Source: Rothia aeria
GTDB taxonomy: Bacteria > Actinomycetota > Actinomycetes > Actinomycetales > Micrococcaceae
Assembly: GCA_002355935.1 (NCBI GenBank)
Contig: AP017895.1
Span: forward strand, 1,798,001-1,862,000
Direction: 5' to 3'
Length of the DNA stretch: 64,000 nucleotides
A program made the translations under genes and the position numbers. This document shows positions 42,145 to 51,114 of the stretch, piece by piece (the first letter of the stretch is position 1; every line of letters starts with the position of its first letter). The notes under the pieces are model-generated. The model was given only the letters and a program-made list of their open reading frames with translations, made no database searches and had not been told where the DNA came from.

Positions 42145-42672
42145 TTACGCAGGAGTAATCTTCTTATTAAGATGCACTTGCGACTTGGGCAGCTGCTGCA
42201 CCTTGAGCGTAGATGCCTTAGCCTTAGTCTTGACCTTTACATCCTTGTAGAGCGCTTCCTCAGTACACCCATCAGGAGCACCAAGGATAGTCCCTTCCAC
42301 CAGTGCGACCTTCAACGTACCGTTCTTTTCTACGACCTCCGCGCGGACGTCGTAGCAGCTAGGGGTTCCGGTAATAACAGTGAACGTAATTTCATGTTCA
42401 CCAGTCACCCGATACTCGATCCAGTTAGCAATACGCTCATCCTGCATAAACTTAAAATTCTCGTCATGCTTAGCTTCGCCACTCACAACCGGTGAGTTAT
42501 TTGAAGTTGACGAGGTCCCATCCTGCGAAGGCACCTGGGACGACGGACTGGCCGAAGGAGTCGCTGCCGATGCCCCGGGAACTGCAAGAGCAGATGATCC
42601 CAGCGCAAGCACTACCGCACTCACACCAAGAAGAGCAGTGCGGCGGGCAGATGAGGGGCGGGTCTTCAACAT
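42145..42672 (-). CDS. Secreted protein of unknown family, paralog 2 of 3
   Basis: A 175-residue exported protein. The signal peptide MLKTRPSSARRTALLGVSAV and ALAVPGASA are close to paralog 3 almost letter for letter, so this pair is the younger duplication. After a Ser/Thr linker comes WIEYRVTGEHEITFTV, the Cys pair (PSCYDVRAEVVEKNG and DGCTEE) and VKVKTKAKASTLKVQQL. The C-terminus is Lys-rich. Preceded by the same AAGGAG-9-ATG and promoter palindrome, and followed by its own terminator, so each copy is a separate transcript. Confidence 0.72.
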   Translation of the reverse strand: MLKTRPSSARRTALLGVSAVVLALGSSALAVPGASAATPSASPSSQVPSQDGTSSTSNNSPVVSGEAKHDENFKFMQDERIANWIEYRVTGEHEITFTVITGTPSCYDVRAEVVEKNGTLKVALVEGTILGAPDGCTEEALYKDVKVKTKAKASTLKVQQLPKSQVHLNKKITPA

Positions 42673-42724
42673 GAGTATCAGCTCCTTCAGGGTATAAAAC
42701 TCTTCCTCTAAGACTAATATTTTC

Positions 42725-42745
42725 TCAACCTTAAAGTGAAGGGAT
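42725..42745. promoter_or_regulatory. Conserved palindrome before paralog 2
   Basis: AACCTTAAAGTGAAGGG element about 55 bases before the start codon, nearly identical to that of paralog 1. Confidence 0.5.
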
Positions 42746-42832
42746 AAAGATTAGAAATGTTCAGTAAGGTGCTGAGCCTCCCGTCCCCTACCCTGCTGCT
42801 GCGATATTATTTTCATCCACAGCTATTAAAGG

Positions 42833-42876
42833 AGACCGTGGTGTCCCATCAGTCAAAGATGGAATCACCACGGTCT
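42833..42876 (-). terminator. Terminator after paralog 3
   Basis: Perfect 11-bp arms AGACCGTGGTG / CACCACGGTCT, 60 bases after the third secreted-protein gene. Confidence 0.8.
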
Positions 42877-42936
42877 ACTGTTTAGAGACAGCAAGAAAAC
42901 CGACTCTACAGTTGAGGGCAGTTTCCTCATAATCCC

Positions 42937-43497
42937 CTAAGCACCTTGGATAGCTCCTTTATTGAGGCGCACCATGGATTCAGGCAGCTGCTGCACCTTA
43001 AGCGTGGAAGCCTTAGCCTTCGTCTTTACCTTAGCCTTCGCAATGCGCGCCTCTGCGGTGCAGGCATCGGGTGCGCCAGGAATGGTGCCCTCTACTAGAG
43101 CAACGTTCATCACGCCATCCTTCTCAACAACCTCCGCACGGACGTCGTAGCACCTAGGGGTACCCGTGAGGGTGGTAAAAGTGATTTCGTGTTCGCCGGT
43201 CACCTTGTAATCAGTCCAGTCGATGATGTTCTCGTACTCCAAGAACTTAAAATTCTCGTCATGCTTAGCTTCGGCGCCCTCATTCGGAGAGCCATTATCT
43301 TTCGAAGGTACCGAAGACGAAGCAGATGAAGAGGCATCCGCTGAAGCAGAAGCACTTGCCGAGGACGATGAACTTGCCGAAGAGTCTACTGCCGATGCTC
43401 CAGGAACTGCAAGAGCAGATGAACCCAGCGCAAGTACTACCGTACTCACACCAAGAAGGGCAGCACGGCGGGCAGATGAGGGACGGGTCCTTAACAT
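42937..43497 (-). CDS. Secreted protein of unknown family, paralog 3 of 3
   Basis: A 186-residue exported protein with signal peptide MLRTRPSSARRAALLGVSTV and cleavage near AVPGASA. A Ser/Ala linker longer than in paralog 2 (about 38-70) precedes WTDYKVTGEHEITFTTL, the Cys pair (PRCYDVRAEVVEKDG and DACTAE) and KVKTKAKASTLKVQQL. Upstream TTG and ATG codons at 43506 and 43503 are in frame, but the spacing shared with the other copies points to 43497. No enzyme motif is visible. A wall-associated or adhesin-like accessory role is a guess only. Confidence 0.72.
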   Translation of the reverse strand: MLRTRPSSARRAALLGVSTVVLALGSSALAVPGASAVDSSASSSSSASASASADASSSASSSVPSKDNGSPNEGAEAKHDENFKFLEYENIIDWTDYKVTGEHEITFTTLTGTPRCYDVRAEVVEKDGVMNVALVEGTIPGAPDACTAEARIAKAKVKTKAKASTLKVQQLPESMVRLNKGAIQGA

Positions 43498-43549
43498 GAG
43501 CATCAACTCCTTCGCTCGAAATAACTTGCACTTTAACAGTACATATTCC

Positions 43550-43570
43550 TAAACCTTAATTTGAAGGTTT
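43550..43570. promoter_or_regulatory. Conserved palindrome before paralog 3
   Basis: AAACCTT-AATTTG-AAGGTTT, a perfect 7-bp inverted repeat, about 55 bases before the start codon. It is the best copy of the shared element. Confidence 0.55.
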
Positions 43571-43587
43571 AAATCCTGTGAGTATGG

Positions 43588-43622
43588 TAAAAGCGAGCAG
43601 GGAAATGCCCCGCTCGCTTTTA
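43588..43622. terminator. nrdF terminator
   Basis: Stem TAAAAGCGAGC..GGG / CCC..GCTCGCTTTTA just after the nrdF stop on the minus strand. Confidence 0.88.
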
Positions 43623-43655
43623 CACGTGCATAGTTATTTAAATAACGCTGCGGCT

Positions 43656-44654
<999 letters not shown>

Positions 44655-44775
44655 TCAATGCCTTAGGGGCGTCTCATGTTTTTCTATTCTGACACAGTTC
44701 CTGCGCTCACTAGTTTCTCGCTCCCAGCTACTACCGTTATGAGCGCGCCAACTGGTTCCGTAAAGCTTAAGATAG

Positions 44776-45261
44776 CTACTGACTGAGGTAGTAGATCTGT
44801 GTGGCTGGGTCCCGTCGCAGCATCCCAAAATCTACCCCGTAGCGACGCACCAAAGCCGGATCTTCGGTGTACCGTCGTATGCGGTCATTCAGTTCAGACT
44901 CTGCAAGCCGCTCGGATTCTGCAATACTTTCGGTGATAATCCACCGCAGAAGGGCATCCTTATCCTCCGCACGGGATGGCCACCTCTGCACCCGTCCTTT
45001 AACAAGGAACCGCTGCACCCCCACAGTTTCTTGGCCCCGTTCGTGTTTACCCGCCAGTAAGTATTCGGTGAATACATCCGTCAGGATAAGGGAGCCCGCA
45101 GGGTCTTCCGTGACAAGCCCAACCGTTTTTAGACGGTCGATCAGTTTACGCTCACGCCGATTCGGCGACTCGGGTGCTTGCCCCAGAACAATCTGGGCAT
45201 ACATGCGCTGACAGTCAGAGTTAGCGAGTGCGGCGATTATTGGAGTGAGGTTCTGTTGCAC
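44776..45261 (-). CDS. DUF2087 protein inside the nrd cluster
   Basis: A 161-residue protein. The C-terminal 70 residues match the DUF2087 pattern (DKDALLRWI, ESELNDRIRRY, DFGMLRRDPATQIYYLSQ). The N-terminal half (about 1-75, RRERKLIDRLKTVGLVTEDPAGSL) reads like a winged helix. It has no catalytic motif. Such an architecture suggests a DNA-binding regulator, possibly of the flanking reductase genes; that is inference from position. It follows nrdE after a hairpin. Function of DUF2087 is not established as far as I know. Confidence 0.72.
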   Translation of the reverse strand: MQQNLTPIIAALANSDCQRMYAQIVLGQAPESPNRRERKLIDRLKTVGLVTEDPAGSLILTDVFTEYLLAGKHERGQETVGVQRFLVKGRVQRWPSRAEDKDALLRWIITESIAESERLAESELNDRIRRYTEDPALVRRYGVDFGMLRRDPATQIYYLSQ

Positions 45262-45292
45262 CTGGGTTGTTATCCTTACGTGTCTGGTGAGC

Positions 45293-45332
45293 TTCGGGGT
45301 GTAAGAAGATTCTGTCTTCTCACACCCCGAAA
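45293..45332 (-). terminator. Hairpin after nrdE
   Basis: Arms TTCGGGGTGT(A)AGAAGA / TCTTCT(C)ACACCCCGAA between nrdE and the DUF2087 gene. It would partly uncouple downstream genes from nrdHIE. Confidence 0.75.
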
Positions 45333-45357
45333 CACGATGCGGGTGAGTTTCGCTGCA

Positions 45358-47540
45358 TTACAGCATGCAGGATACGCAGCCCTCAACTTCGGTACCTTCA
45401 AGAGCCATCTGCCGCAGGCGGATATAGTAGATGGTCTTGATTCCCTTGCGCCAAGCATAAATCTGAGCGCGGTTAATGTCGCGGGTTGTTGCGGTGTCAC
45501 GGAAGAACAAGGTTAGCGACAGACCCTGATCCACATGCTGAGTGGCCACAGCGTAGGTGTCGATAATCTTCTCGAACCCGATCTCGTACGCGTCCTTATA
45601 GTAGTCAAGATTCTCGTTCGTCATGAAGGGTGCCGGGTAGTAGACACGCCCCAGCTTACCTTCCTTACGAATCTCAATCTTGGAGGCGATCGGATGGATT
45701 GAGGAGGTCGAACCGTTAATGTACGAGATAGACCCGGTGGGCGGAACAGCCTGCAGGTTCTGGTTGTACATACCGTACTGAGCTACATCGGCTGCCAGCT
45801 GAATCCAGTCCTCGCGGGTGGGAATGTGGTGCTTGGCAAACAGTTCACGAACACGTTCCGTTTGCGGCTCCCATTCTTTCTCAATGTACTTGGCGAAGAA
45901 CTCACCGCTGGCATACTTTGAGTTCTCGAACCCTTCAAATGTCACGCCACGTTCTTTAGCAATTTCCATGGAGGCGCGGATTGCATGATAGGCCACCGTG
46001 TAAAAGTAGATATTGGTGAAATCCAGTGCCTCTTCGGAACCGTAATGCACATGTTCACGCGCCAAGTAGCCGTGCAGGTTCATCTGCCCCAGCCCGACCG
46101 CGTGGCTCATGTCGTTACCGCGTTCAATGGAGGGGACGGAACGGATATCCGACTGATCTGAGACGGAGGTGAGCGAACGGATTGCCGTTTCAACAGTTTT
46201 TCCGAGGTTATCGCCGTCCATAGTCATAGCAATATTGAGCGAACCGAGGTTGCATGAGATATCCTTCCCCGTTTCCGCATACCCAAGGTCATCGTGGTAT
46301 TTCGAGGGCTTTGACACCTGAAGAATCTCGGAGCAGAGGTTACTCATAATAACCTTGCCGTCAATCGGGTTAGCCCGGTTCACGGTGTCCTCAAACATAA
46401 TGTATGGGTAGCCGGATTCGAACTGCACCTCAGCGATGGTCTGGAAGAACTCGCGCGCATTAATCTTGGTTTTACGGATCCGCGAGTCATCCACCATTTC
46501 CTGGTATTTTTCGCTCACATTAATATCCGAGAAAGGAACCCCGTAGATGCGTTCCACATCGTACGGTGAGAACAGGTACATATCTTTGTTCTCTTTGGCG
46601 AGTTTGAAGGTGATATCGGGGATCACCACACCCAGTGAGAGGGTTTTAATGCGGATCTTCTCATCAGCATTTTCGCGTTTGGTGTCAAGGAACGAGTAAA
46701 TGTCGGGGTGGTGTGCGTGCAAGTACACGGCCCCCGCCCCTGCCGCGCGCCCAGCTGGTTCGCGTAGGAGAAAGCATCCTCAAGAAGCTTCATAACGGGG
46801 ATGACACCGGAGGACTGGTTCTCAATTTTCTTAATGGGTGCACCGGATTCACGTAGGTTCGTCAGAGCGAACGCCACCCCGCCACCGCGTTTTGAGAGCT
46901 GCAACGCCGAGTTAATGGAACGTCCGATAGATTCCATATTGTCTTCGATGCGAAGCAGGAAGCAGGAGACCAGCTCACCGCGCTGTTTCTTTCCAGCGTT
47001 GAGGAACGTGGGCGTGGCAGGCTGGAAACGCCCCGAGATAATCTCGTCTACGATTTCCTCCGCCAGTGTCTCGTTGCCTTCCGCCAGCAGCAGCGCAACC
47101 ATGCATACGCGGTCCTCAAAACGCTCTAGGTAGCGCTGCCCATCGAAGGTTTTCAGAGCGTAGGAAGTGTAGAACTTGAAGGCTCCCAAGAAAGTGGGGA
47201 ACCGGAACTTCACGGCGTAGGCACGTTTGAACAGATTCTTGACGAAGTCGAAGCTGTACTTCTCGAAGAGCTCCGGCTCGTAGTACTGGTTCTCGATCAG
47301 GTACTCGATCTTCTCTTCAAGGTCGTGGAAGAATACGGTGTTGTTGTTGACGTGCTGCAGGAAGTACTGGCGTGCCGCCTGACGGTCTGCGTCAAACTGG
47401 ATCTTGCCGTTTTCGTCGTACAGGTTCAGCAGAGCGTTCAGCTCGTGGTAGCTCATCCCCTGAAATTTTTCGGGGGTGGTCTTACCAGCGTGAGAAGCGC
47501 CGAGAGTTTCTAGCGCTGAGGGAAGTTTTGCTTCCAACAT
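45358..47540 (-). CDS. nrdE: Class Ib ribonucleotide reductase alpha subunit (frame broken near 46737-46740)
   Basis: Catalytic subunit reducing ribonucleoside diphosphates. The N-terminal frame has [25 protein letters not shown] with an active-site Cys, and [14 protein letters not shown]. The second frame has the other active-site region [12 protein letters not shown], and [19 protein letters not shown] near the thiyl-radical loop. The redox tail [12 protein letters not shown] ends it. The break lies in [16 protein letters not shown]: one G is missing. Joined length is about 728 residues, normal for NrdE. The ATG at 47540 has GAAGG upstream. NrdH reduces its C-terminal cysteines. Confidence 0.96.
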
Positions 47541-47565
47541 TCTTCCAATCCTTCGTTCACTTTGT

Positions 47566-48036
47566 CTACGTCTGAGGGGTTCCCATGAGCTCGAATTTGA
47601 AGAGCACCGGCACATCGCACTTTGCGGATACGATATCTGCTGCGATGCCAAAGAGAGGCCCGAAGTTGGTATTGCCTGCTCCGATAACACCCACCATGTT
47701 GCGGCGGTTTTCTTCAACGTTCAGGAATTTCACCACCTGCGGAGGCACGTTCCCCGCACCTTCCGGTTTACCGTAGGTGGGTACGCACAGCACATACGGT
47801 TCCTGGACGACGAGCGTGTCTTCACCGGTCCGTAACGGCAGGCGCTGGGTACGGGCATGAAGTTTTTCAACAAATTTGTGGGTGTTTCCAGAGATGGAAG
47901 AGAAGTAAACCACCAGTGGGGCCTCATCCCCTACCGGTGTGGTCGCTCGACCCTCGACGGCATCGCGGGCACCCAAGATGTACTCTCGGATCTCTGCGTT
48001 CTCGTCGGTGGGTTTCTGAGCGAGAGGGGTTGTCAC
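47566..48036 (-). CDS. nrdI: NrdI flavodoxin-like protein
   Basis: Flavoprotein that supplies oxidant to assemble the dimanganese-tyrosyl cofactor of NrdF. The FMN phosphate loop is [18 protein letters not shown], and later [19 protein letters not shown] and [12 protein letters not shown] are family segments. At 156 residues it has an N-terminal extension of about 38 residues over typical NrdI; a start further in is possible, but AAGGAGA sits before this ATG. It lies between nrdH and nrdE with 42 and 25 bases of spacing. Confidence 0.95.
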   Translation of the reverse strand: MTTPLAQKPTDENAEIREYILGARDAVEGRATTPVGDEAPLVVYFSSISGNTHKFVEKLHARTQRLPLRTGEDTLVVQEPYVLCVPTYGKPEGAGNVPPQVVKFLNVEENRRNMVGVIGAGNTNFGPLFGIAADIVSAKCDVPVLFKFELMGTPQT

Positions 48037-48078
48037 TTTCTTCTCCTTGGATTGTGCCGCCGCAGGGGTGGCTGCTTA

Positions 48079-48318
48079 TTACGCGGAAACCGCGATATCG
48101 GCTAGAGCGTTGATCCTATCGGGCTGAAAGCCAGACCAGTGGTCTTCACCGGCAATCACAACGGGAGCCTGCATGTACCCGAGGGACTTAACTTTTGCTA
48201 ATGCTCGGTCGTCTTCGGTGATATCTACCTTGTGGTAGTTGATGCCTTTGGCGTCGAGGGCCCGGTAGGTCATGTTGCACTGAACGCACTGGGGCTTGGT
48301 GTACACGGTCACTACCAT
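48079..48318 (-). CDS. nrdH: NrdH glutaredoxin-like redoxin
   Basis: Small thioredoxin-fold hydrogen donor for NrdE, 79 residues. The redox motif CVQC is in VYTKPQCVQCNMTYRAL, and the specificity segment WSGFQPDRI near the end is the NrdH hallmark. The ATG at 48318 has AAGGAG 7 bases upstream; the longer open frame above it runs into the promoter. First gene of the nrdHIE transcript, which is regulated by the NrdR-like and DnaA boxes upstream if those are functional. Confidence 0.96.
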   Translation of the reverse strand: MVVTVYTKPQCVQCNMTYRALDAKGINYHKVDITEDDRALAKVKSLGYMQAPVVIAGEDHWSGFQPDRINALADIAVSA

Positions 48319-48475
48319 TGAAATTCTCCTTGTCGGCCCCGCAAGCGGCGGGAGCATTATTGCTGAATGAGTTGTGTGGTTACTTGTGCCCCGAAAGGCG
48401 GGGTGGGCGCCCCGTATCGCTCTCGTATTGAGGGAGCGTTGACGCCGATTCAGATTATCACCCGAACCGAGTATT

Positions 48476-48525
48476 AATACTACATGTAGTGTTAGAAATT
48501 TTTTTAACCCCAAGATGATGTGGTG
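48476..48525 (-). promoter_or_regulatory. Tandem NrdR-like boxes before nrdH
   Basis: ACTACATGTAGT (48479-48490) is a perfect palindrome within AATACTACATGTAGTGTTA, and resembles actinobacterial NrdR boxes. A second, weaker match CCAAGATGATGT (48510-48521) is centred 31 bases away, three helical turns, the usual pairing for NrdR. A -10-like TATTAAT overlaps the first box. Confidence 0.6.
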
Positions 48526-48586
48526 CATCAATTTTTCATGTTCGAAAAACCCACAGGAGCGCACGTTCTTCGCAGTGCCCCACAGC

Positions 48587-48650
48587 TTATCCACACCCTG
48601 GCCAATAAGCCTTCCCGCGCCGTTGCACGGATACTTTCAGGTTATCCACA
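48587..48650 (+). promoter_or_regulatory. Two perfect DnaA boxes
   Basis: TTATCCACA at 48587-48595 and again at 48642-48650, 55 bases apart and in the same orientation, about 270-330 bases upstream of nrdH. This is the strong consensus for DnaA binding. Confidence 0.65.
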
Positions 48651-48659
48651 TGGTGGGGT

Positions 48660-49115
48660 TTACTGTCAGTCTGGGAATCCCCATACCGTTTTCGCCTCTA
48701 ATCTGCCGTGCGTCGTGATTTTACCGGGGTATGTGAGATTTACATCAGTTGTAATGCTTGATTTTTCCAGCACTCCCGCACTTCCGCGATTTTACGGGGA
48801 ATAACGGGCGATATTCTCCGAGTTGAATGCTCGTTTTGAGGTCCGTACCAGTGGTTTAACTACACATATAAAGATTTCATAAAATTTTTACTGTCCTCCG
48901 GTGCTGACATAGCACCCCGTACAGTTGGTTAAGCAACTTAAAAACAACTTAAACCCAAATATGCCATTTTTCGCGCCGAAAAAACATGTAGTTCCATAAC
49001 TTTTGAGACCTTTAGAGGCTCATTATTGGTACTGTTTCCTGCCGTTACAAGAGGTCTCTACAAGAGTGATTTCCCGCCAGGGTGGGTACCAGGCCGCCCC
49101 TATACGCCGTACGCT
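48660..49115. other. AT-rich intergenic region
   Basis: About 450 bases between the nrd promoter and the end of the App1-like gene. It carries CAGTGGTTTAACTAC (48849-48863, shared with 26297-26310), and inverted arms GAGACCT / AGGTCTC (49005-49058) that could end the App1-like transcript. No credible coding frame. Confidence 0.4.
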
Positions 49116-50219
49116 TTAGAGCAGGCCGCGTTGGCGCAGTTTGCAGCTGAGCGTATCACCGTCATTTGCTTCCATCCACAGCGGCGACTGGGTCATCTGT
49201 TGCGCCCGCTTATCACCCCATACTCGCCCTGAGGCCAGCACCGTCTCCCCCACCGTTAGGTTACGAATCATAATAGCCGCAACATTCTGGGGGTACCGCA
49301 CTGCAAACCCGTTGTATATATCCGGGTCGCGCTGGCCGTCATCACCGATGAGGATCCACTGCATCTCGGGGAACTCGTGCGCCAACCTTCGTAAGGACTG
49401 TACCTTATGTTGGGTGCCGGAACGGAACCAGCGATCTGGCGTAGGCCCCCAGTCAGTGAGCAAGAACGTGCCGCGCGGATACCCGTTACGGGTCAGAAAA
49501 CGACGCAGCGTTGGGGTGATATTCCAGGCACCAGTAGACAGATACATAAAAGGGGCCTGAGGGTGCGCAGCCCGAATCCGGTCCATAAGCACAGCCATGC
49601 CGGGGGTAGGAATACGTGCGTGTTCATCAATCACGAACGAGTTCCATGCCGCTACAAGCGGACGCGGAAGCATAGTAACCATGACTGTATCATCAACGTC
49701 AGCAATTACGCCGATCTTCTGCTCAGCAGGCACAATGTAGACACTGGTGACAGCAGCACGGGAACCAGGAACATACATAATAACTTCATGAAGCCCCGCT
49801 GGCAGGTCAATATCAAGCTTAACGTCAAGGACACCGCCTCTATCGGTGCGAACCTCATAAGTTCTTCCCGCGATAATAATGGTTACGGGAGCATCAGACA
49901 TGGCAATGGATGTGAAGGCACGCCACCCGCGCATGGGGTTGTCCGTATCTTGAGTACCCTCAACCACATAAAGCAGTTTCTCAAACGCCTCAGTTTTATA
50001 CAGGGCACGTGCCAGTATACGCACCCACCCGTTCTTGGCGCCGGTGGCTACCCGCCCGTACCCCTCTGACGGGACAATAATAGGCTCTTGGCCTTGGGCG
50101 ATAGCGCGGCGTTCACGCCACCGATGCAGGGTGTCGCCCACCCGGTAACCAATGTTGACTGCCTCATCGGCGGCCTCGGTTACCATGGTGCGTAATTCGT
50201 GGGTACCCAGATTTTCCAT
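49116..50219 (-). CDS. App1-like (DUF2183) phosphatase
   Basis: HAD-like domain of the App1/LNS2 phosphatidate-phosphatase group, 367 residues from the chosen start. The catalytic motif is GVIADVDDTVMVT (DxDxT). It is followed by FMYLSTGAWNITPTLRRFL, FLLTDWGPTPDRWFRSG with HK, and ILIGDDGQRDP, which complete the HAD motifs. A beta-rich domain (about 60-170) precedes it. The start MENLGTHE at 50219 follows a TATAAT-like element at about 50270; an ATG at 50348 would place the start before that promoter. A substrate of phosphatidic acid or another phospholipid is inference. Confidence 0.82.
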   Translation of the reverse strand: MENLGTHELRTMVTEAADEAVNIGYRVGDTLHRWRERRAIAQGQEPIIVPSEGYGRVATGAKNGWVRILARALYKTEAFEKLLYVVEGTQDTDNPMRGWRAFTSIAMSDAPVTIIIAGRTYEVRTDRGGVLDVKLDIDLPAGLHEVIMYVPGSRAAVTSVYIVPAEQKIGVIADVDDTVMVTMLPRPLVAAWNSFVIDEHARIPTPGMAVLMDRIRAAHPQAPFMYLSTGAWNITPTLRRFLTRNGYPRGTFLLTDWGPTPDRWFRSGTQHKVQSLRRLAHEFPEMQWILIGDDGQRDPDIYNGFAVRYPQNVAAIMIRNLTVGETVLASGRVWGDKRAQQMTQSPLWMEANDGDTLSCKLRQRGLL

Positions 50220-50332
50220 ACGTATTAGTGTTCCATATAGACACCCCATTTTTCTTATTTGGGGAAGATTATATGGTCGCGTCACTATAATATTGGGCGC
50301 TCGGATGTCTCCAAATGGGCAGAAAACAGCCG

Positions 50333-50372
50333 CGCTCGTATCCTGCACAAGCGGTTGCGCAGGATACGAGCG
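50333..50372. terminator. Terminator between lipoprotein and App1-like genes
   Basis: Perfect 14-bp arms CGCTCGTATCCTGC / GCAGGATACGAGCG with a 12-base loop, downstream of the lipoprotein gene. Confidence 0.8.
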
Positions 50373-50481
50373 GCAGCTGTTCAGTATCTATAGTGTGTGC
50401 GGTTTTTGTGTGTGCGCAGGCTTTAAAGAATCGGTGGTGTATACACAACGCTGTGGGCTACGCGTTAGTTAACCGGGAGCC

Positions 50482-50973
50482 CTAATGTGAATGCTTTGAC
50501 TCGCCCGAGGCACCAGCAGGTAGCTGATAGGGTCCTGAGCTGAGCTTCACCTGGCAGTAGGCCGAGCCTTTCCCTTCGGCCTGTTCCGAGTGGTGCACCG
50601 GGTGGTCTTCGCCTGTTACCTTAATAGCGCATTTAACAGTGTCTTGAGGATCATCGGCGTAGACGGCCACCGAGATAGTTTTACCGGCTAGCTCGTGACT
50701 ATTAGAGGCGCCTACGCGGTAGTACCCGGTTTTCTCGGTGAGTTTCTGCTCAGCAGAGTTCACCTCAATACCATCCTGGAAAAAGCGAACCTTACCCGCT
50801 TTGGCGTGGAAACCATTATGTTCGTTACCACTAAGCACCTCAGCTGAGACAGTAATGTCCCCACGGTTTCCGTAATCTTGGGCGGGGGTGAAGGTAAGGC
50901 CGGGAGCAACTTCTGCGGAACACCCGGCTAATAGCACGGCCGTAGCCGCGAGCAATACGATTTTCTTAGCCAT
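50482..50973 (-). CDS. Putative lipoprotein, unknown function
   Basis: A 163-residue protein with a lipoprotein signal MAKKIVLLAATAVLLAGCSA, the lipobox being LAGC. The mature part is a beta-rich domain (VSAEVLSGNEHNGFHAKAG, KVRFFQDGIEVN, TISVAVYADDP) with two further Cys (VKCAIKV and AYCQVKL) that may pair. The tail is His/Ser-rich. I do not recognise a family. The frame is open upstream to 51126, but the signal sequence fixes the start at 50973 with GGGG before it. Confidence 0.7.
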   Translation of the reverse strand: MAKKIVLLAATAVLLAGCSAEVAPGLTFTPAQDYGNRGDITVSAEVLSGNEHNGFHAKAGKVRFFQDGIEVNSAEQKLTEKTGYYRVGASNSHELAGKTISVAVYADDPQDTVKCAIKVTGEDHPVHHSEQAEGKGSAYCQVKLSSGPYQLPAGASGESKHSH

Positions 50974-51114
50974 GCCCCATAGTATCAGCCAAATCACTAT
51001 CAACCGGTTGGTGACACACAAGCACAAAACCGCGTGGATGAGGGCACACACGGGGAGCTTTCTCACCCTGTTGAGAATCTTAGCTGAGGGAGTATACGGG
51101 CTATGCTTAGAAGT

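Noticed and set aside
41144-43622. Hairpins around the secreted paralogs as a possible repeat array or CRISPR
   Set aside because: Stem sequences differ from each other and each lies at a gene end, so they are terminators.
48479-48650. An origin of replication
   Set aside because: There are two perfect DnaA boxes but no dnaA, dnaN or box cluster, and the site lies before nrdH.
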